Source: Alteromonas sp047556435 (GTDB taxonomy: Bacteria; Pseudomonadota; Gammaproteobacteria; Enterobacterales; Alteromonadaceae). Taken from it: a stretch of DNA of 64,000 nucleotides. Shown here one piece after another: positions 62,167 to 64,000 of this stretch. Position 1 is the first letter of the stretch. Each line of letters begins with the position of its first letter. The notes beneath the pieces were generated by a model that saw nothing but the letters and a program-made list of their open reading frames with translations, was not told the origin of the DNA and ran no database searches. The stretch is from NCBI RefSeq assembly GCF_047556435.1, contig NZ_CP180210.1:3844001-3908000 (forward strand). Reading direction: 5' to 3'. A program made the translations under genes and the position numbers.

Positions 62167-64000
62167 TTACTCGTCAGCAGACTGCTGGCCGCTTACTTCC
62201 GCATTCAATGCTTCTGTCAGGGCCTGCTCGGCTTCTGCTGCCGATACAGACATCTCTTCGATCTCTTCTTTGCGGCGCTGTGCACGACGTTCGTGGTAAG
62301 CGAAACCGGTACCCGCTGGGATCAGACGTCCCACGATAACGTTTTCTTTCAGACCACGCAGATCGTCTTCCTTGCCCTGTACTGCCGCTTCGGTCAGTAC
62401 GCGCGTTGTCTCCTGGAACGACGCGGCAGAGATAAACGATTCGGTAGACAGTGACGCTTTAGTGATACCCAGTAGCTGTGTTTCATACTGCGCAGGGATC
62501 TTACCGTGTTTTTCAATTTCACGGTTAGTTACCTTCACAGTGGACACTTCCACCTGCTCGCCCTCAAGGAATTGCGTATCGCCTGGGTGCGTGATGATAC
62601 ACTTACGCAGCATCTGGCGAATCACAACCTCGATGTGCTTATCGTTAATCTTAACACCTTGCAGACGGTAAACTTCCTGAACCTCGTTCACGATGTAGTT
62701 TGCTACTGCAGAGATACCACGCAGACGCAGGATATCGTGCGGTGACTCAGGACCGTCGGCGATAACTTCACCTTTTTCGACCTTCTCACCTTCAAACACG
62801 TTAAGCTGACGCCACTTCGGAATCATCTCTTCGTAAGCATCACCCTCTGCAGGTGTGATAACCAGACGTTTCTTACCTTTGGTTTCTTTACCGAAGCCAA
62901 TGGTACCTGAGATTTCCGCCAGAATAGCAGGCTCTTTCGGCTTACGTGCTTCAAACAGGTCGGCTACGCGAGGCAGACCACCGGTAATATCACGTGTTTT
63001 CGAACTTTCCTGAGGAATACGTGCCAGCACGTCACCTTCGTTAGCCATCTTACCGTCGGAGGCTTCAATGGTAGTAAAGCTCGGCAGGCGAATTTCCTGC
63101 AGACCGAATTCGTCGCTTTCCAGAATCAGCTTAGGCTCTTTTGCATTTACCTTAGACAGGTCTTTCACCACGATACGGGTAAGACCAGTCAGCTCGTCCT
63201 GCTGCATCTCTGTGTTCGAGTCATCAACGTCCGAGAAGCTGATCTTAGCTGCACGTTCGGTGATGATTGGGTGACTATGCGGGTCCCAGTTAGCCACAAC
63301 GTCGCCGGCAGAAACTGCTGCGCCGTCATCGACAGTCAGGATTGCACCGTAAGGCACCTTATAACGCTCTTTCTCACGACCCTGGTCGTCAATCATCGTC
63401 AGTTCAGTTGAACGTGACACGATTACCACTTTGTCGTCAGAGTTGCGTACATATTTCGCGTTGTGTAGCTTCAGGCTACCGCTGGTCTTAACCTGTACGC
63501 TGTTCTCAGCAGAAGCACGCGATGCGGCACCACCGATGTGGAACGTACGCATGGTCAGCTGTGTACCTGGCTCACCGATTGACTGTGCAGCGATAACACC
63601 AACAGACTCACCGCTTCCAACCATATGACCACGTGCAAGGTCACGACCGTAACACTTCGCACACACGCCATAGTCGTTATCACAGGTGATAACCGAGCGA
63701 ACTTTAATCTGGTCTACAGAGTTGGCTTCCAGCATGTCAACCATGGCTTCGTCCAGCATCACGTTACGCTCTGCAAGAATTTCATCCGAACCTGGTTTCA
63801 GTACATCTTCTGCTACCACACGACCCAGTACACGCTCACGCAATGGCTCAACAACGTCACCACCTTCAATCAGCGGTGTCATCTGAACACCTTCAAAGGT
63901 GCCACAGTCATCGTTGGTGATAACCAAATCTTGTGCAACGTCAACCAGACGACGAGTCAGGTAACCCGAGTTCGCTGTCTTCAGTGCGGTATCGGCAAGA
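62167..64000 (-). CDS. rpoC: RNA polymerase beta' subunit, C-terminal part
   Basis: About 610 codons of the 3' part of rpoC; the gene continues beyond the right edge. Recognisable are CDNDYGVCAKCYGRDLARG (zinc-binding Cys region of beta') near the right end, IGEPGTQLTMRTFHIGGAA (trigger-loop-adjacent conserved segment) and, near the end, GKIPAQYETQLLGITKASL and RVLTEAAVQGKEDDLRGLKENVIVGRLIPAGTG. It ends with an Ala/Glu-rich tail. Upstream of the str operon, as in Shewanella and other gammaproteobacteria. Confidence 0.97.
   Translation of the reverse strand, partial: LADTALKTANSGYLTRRLVDVAQDLVITNDDCGTFEGVQMTPLIEGGDVVEPLRERVLGRVVAEDVLKPGSDEILAERNVMLDEAMVDMLEANSVDQIKVRSVITCDNDYGVCAKCYGRDLARGHMVGSGESVGVIAAQSIGEPGTQLTMRTFHIGGAASRASAENSVQVKTSGSLKLHNAKYVRNSDDKVVIVSRSTELTMIDDQGREKERYKVPYGAILTVDDGAAVSAGDVVANWDPHSHPIITERAAKISFSDVDDSNTEMQQDELTGLTRIVVKDLSKVNAKEPKLILESDEFGLQEIRLPSFTTIEASDGKMANEGDVLARIPQESSKTRDITGGLPRVADLFEARKPKEPAILAEISGTIGFGKETKGKKRLVITPAEGDAYEEMIPKWRQLNVFEGEKVEKGEVIADGPESPHDILRLRGISAVANYIVNEVQEVYRLQGVKINDKHIEVVIRQMLRKCIITHPGDTQFLEGEQVEVSTVKVTNREIEKHGKIPAQYETQLLGITKASLSTESFISAASFQETTRVLTEAAVQGKEDDLRGLKENVIVGRLIPAGTGFAYHERRAQRRKEEIEEMSVSAAEAEQALTEALNAEVSGQQSADE

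Overview
The window looks like chromosomal core DNA from a marine gammaproteobacterium of the order Alteromonadales, most likely family Alteromonadaceae (Alteromonas or Salinimonas type). The grounds are proteins close to the gammaproteobacterial versions of PriA, MetJ, RpoH, DksA, PcnB and FtsEXY, Alteromonadales-type lineage genes (DUF2959 lipoprotein, SO_0444-type Cu/Zn exporter, PdsO/PdsR/PdsS, PLP-dependent PanP) and moderate GC. I placed the genus by family resemblance only. I saw no phage, insertion sequence, CRISPR array, tRNA or rRNA gene.

Layout. 1-7.3 kb: ftsN, priA, rpmE, a malic enzyme, and divergent metJ/metF with clear Met boxes between them. 7.4-14.5 kb: a periplasmic solute-binding protein, a YihY/BrkB membrane protein, a DUF2959 lipoprotein with a small membrane partner, then pip-dtd-yiiD(fabY)-purT. 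14.6-24.7 kb: rpoH, two tandem EAL-HDOD proteins, ftsX-ftsE-ftsY on the minus strand, rsmD, yjaG, a MarC-family protein and a small HTH protein. 24.8-34 kb: pepB, sfsA, then dksA-gluQRS-pcnB-folK-panB-panC, closed by a perfect 24-bp hairpin, with the convergent aspartate decarboxylase panP beyond it. Together panB, panC and panP would provide the pantoate and beta-alanine branches of pantothenate synthesis.

34-49.7 kb is more accessory: a degenerate EAL protein, a YadGH-like ABC exporter followed by a TrmB paralogue, an AhpD-like protein, and PdsO/PdsR/PdsS, the regulatory part of the proteobacterial dedicated sortase system, with no sortase or sortase substrate in view. Next come a Fur-box-preceded TonB siderophore receptor with an Fe(II) dioxygenase, a small peptide with a double-glycine leader just upstream of a CPBP-family membrane protease, a CNNM/CBS protein and a secreted lipase. 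49.9-57 kb: an SO_0444-type exporter with a Cys-rich linker, a PQQ-type sugar dehydrogenase, CstA and a DUF2339 giant membrane protein. 57-64 kb, minus strand: 3' part of rpoC, then rpsL-rpsG-fusA-tuf. Downstream of tuf lies a second, truncated copy of the tuf 3' end and its terminator.

Most noteworthy: pcnB appears to start at a rare AUC/AUU codon, as in E. coli; a decayed tuf tail is duplicated behind tuf; a sigma-32-like promoter precedes rpoH; the Pds regulators lack their sortase; and a double-glycine peptide/CPBP pair could be a small uncharacterised peptide system.
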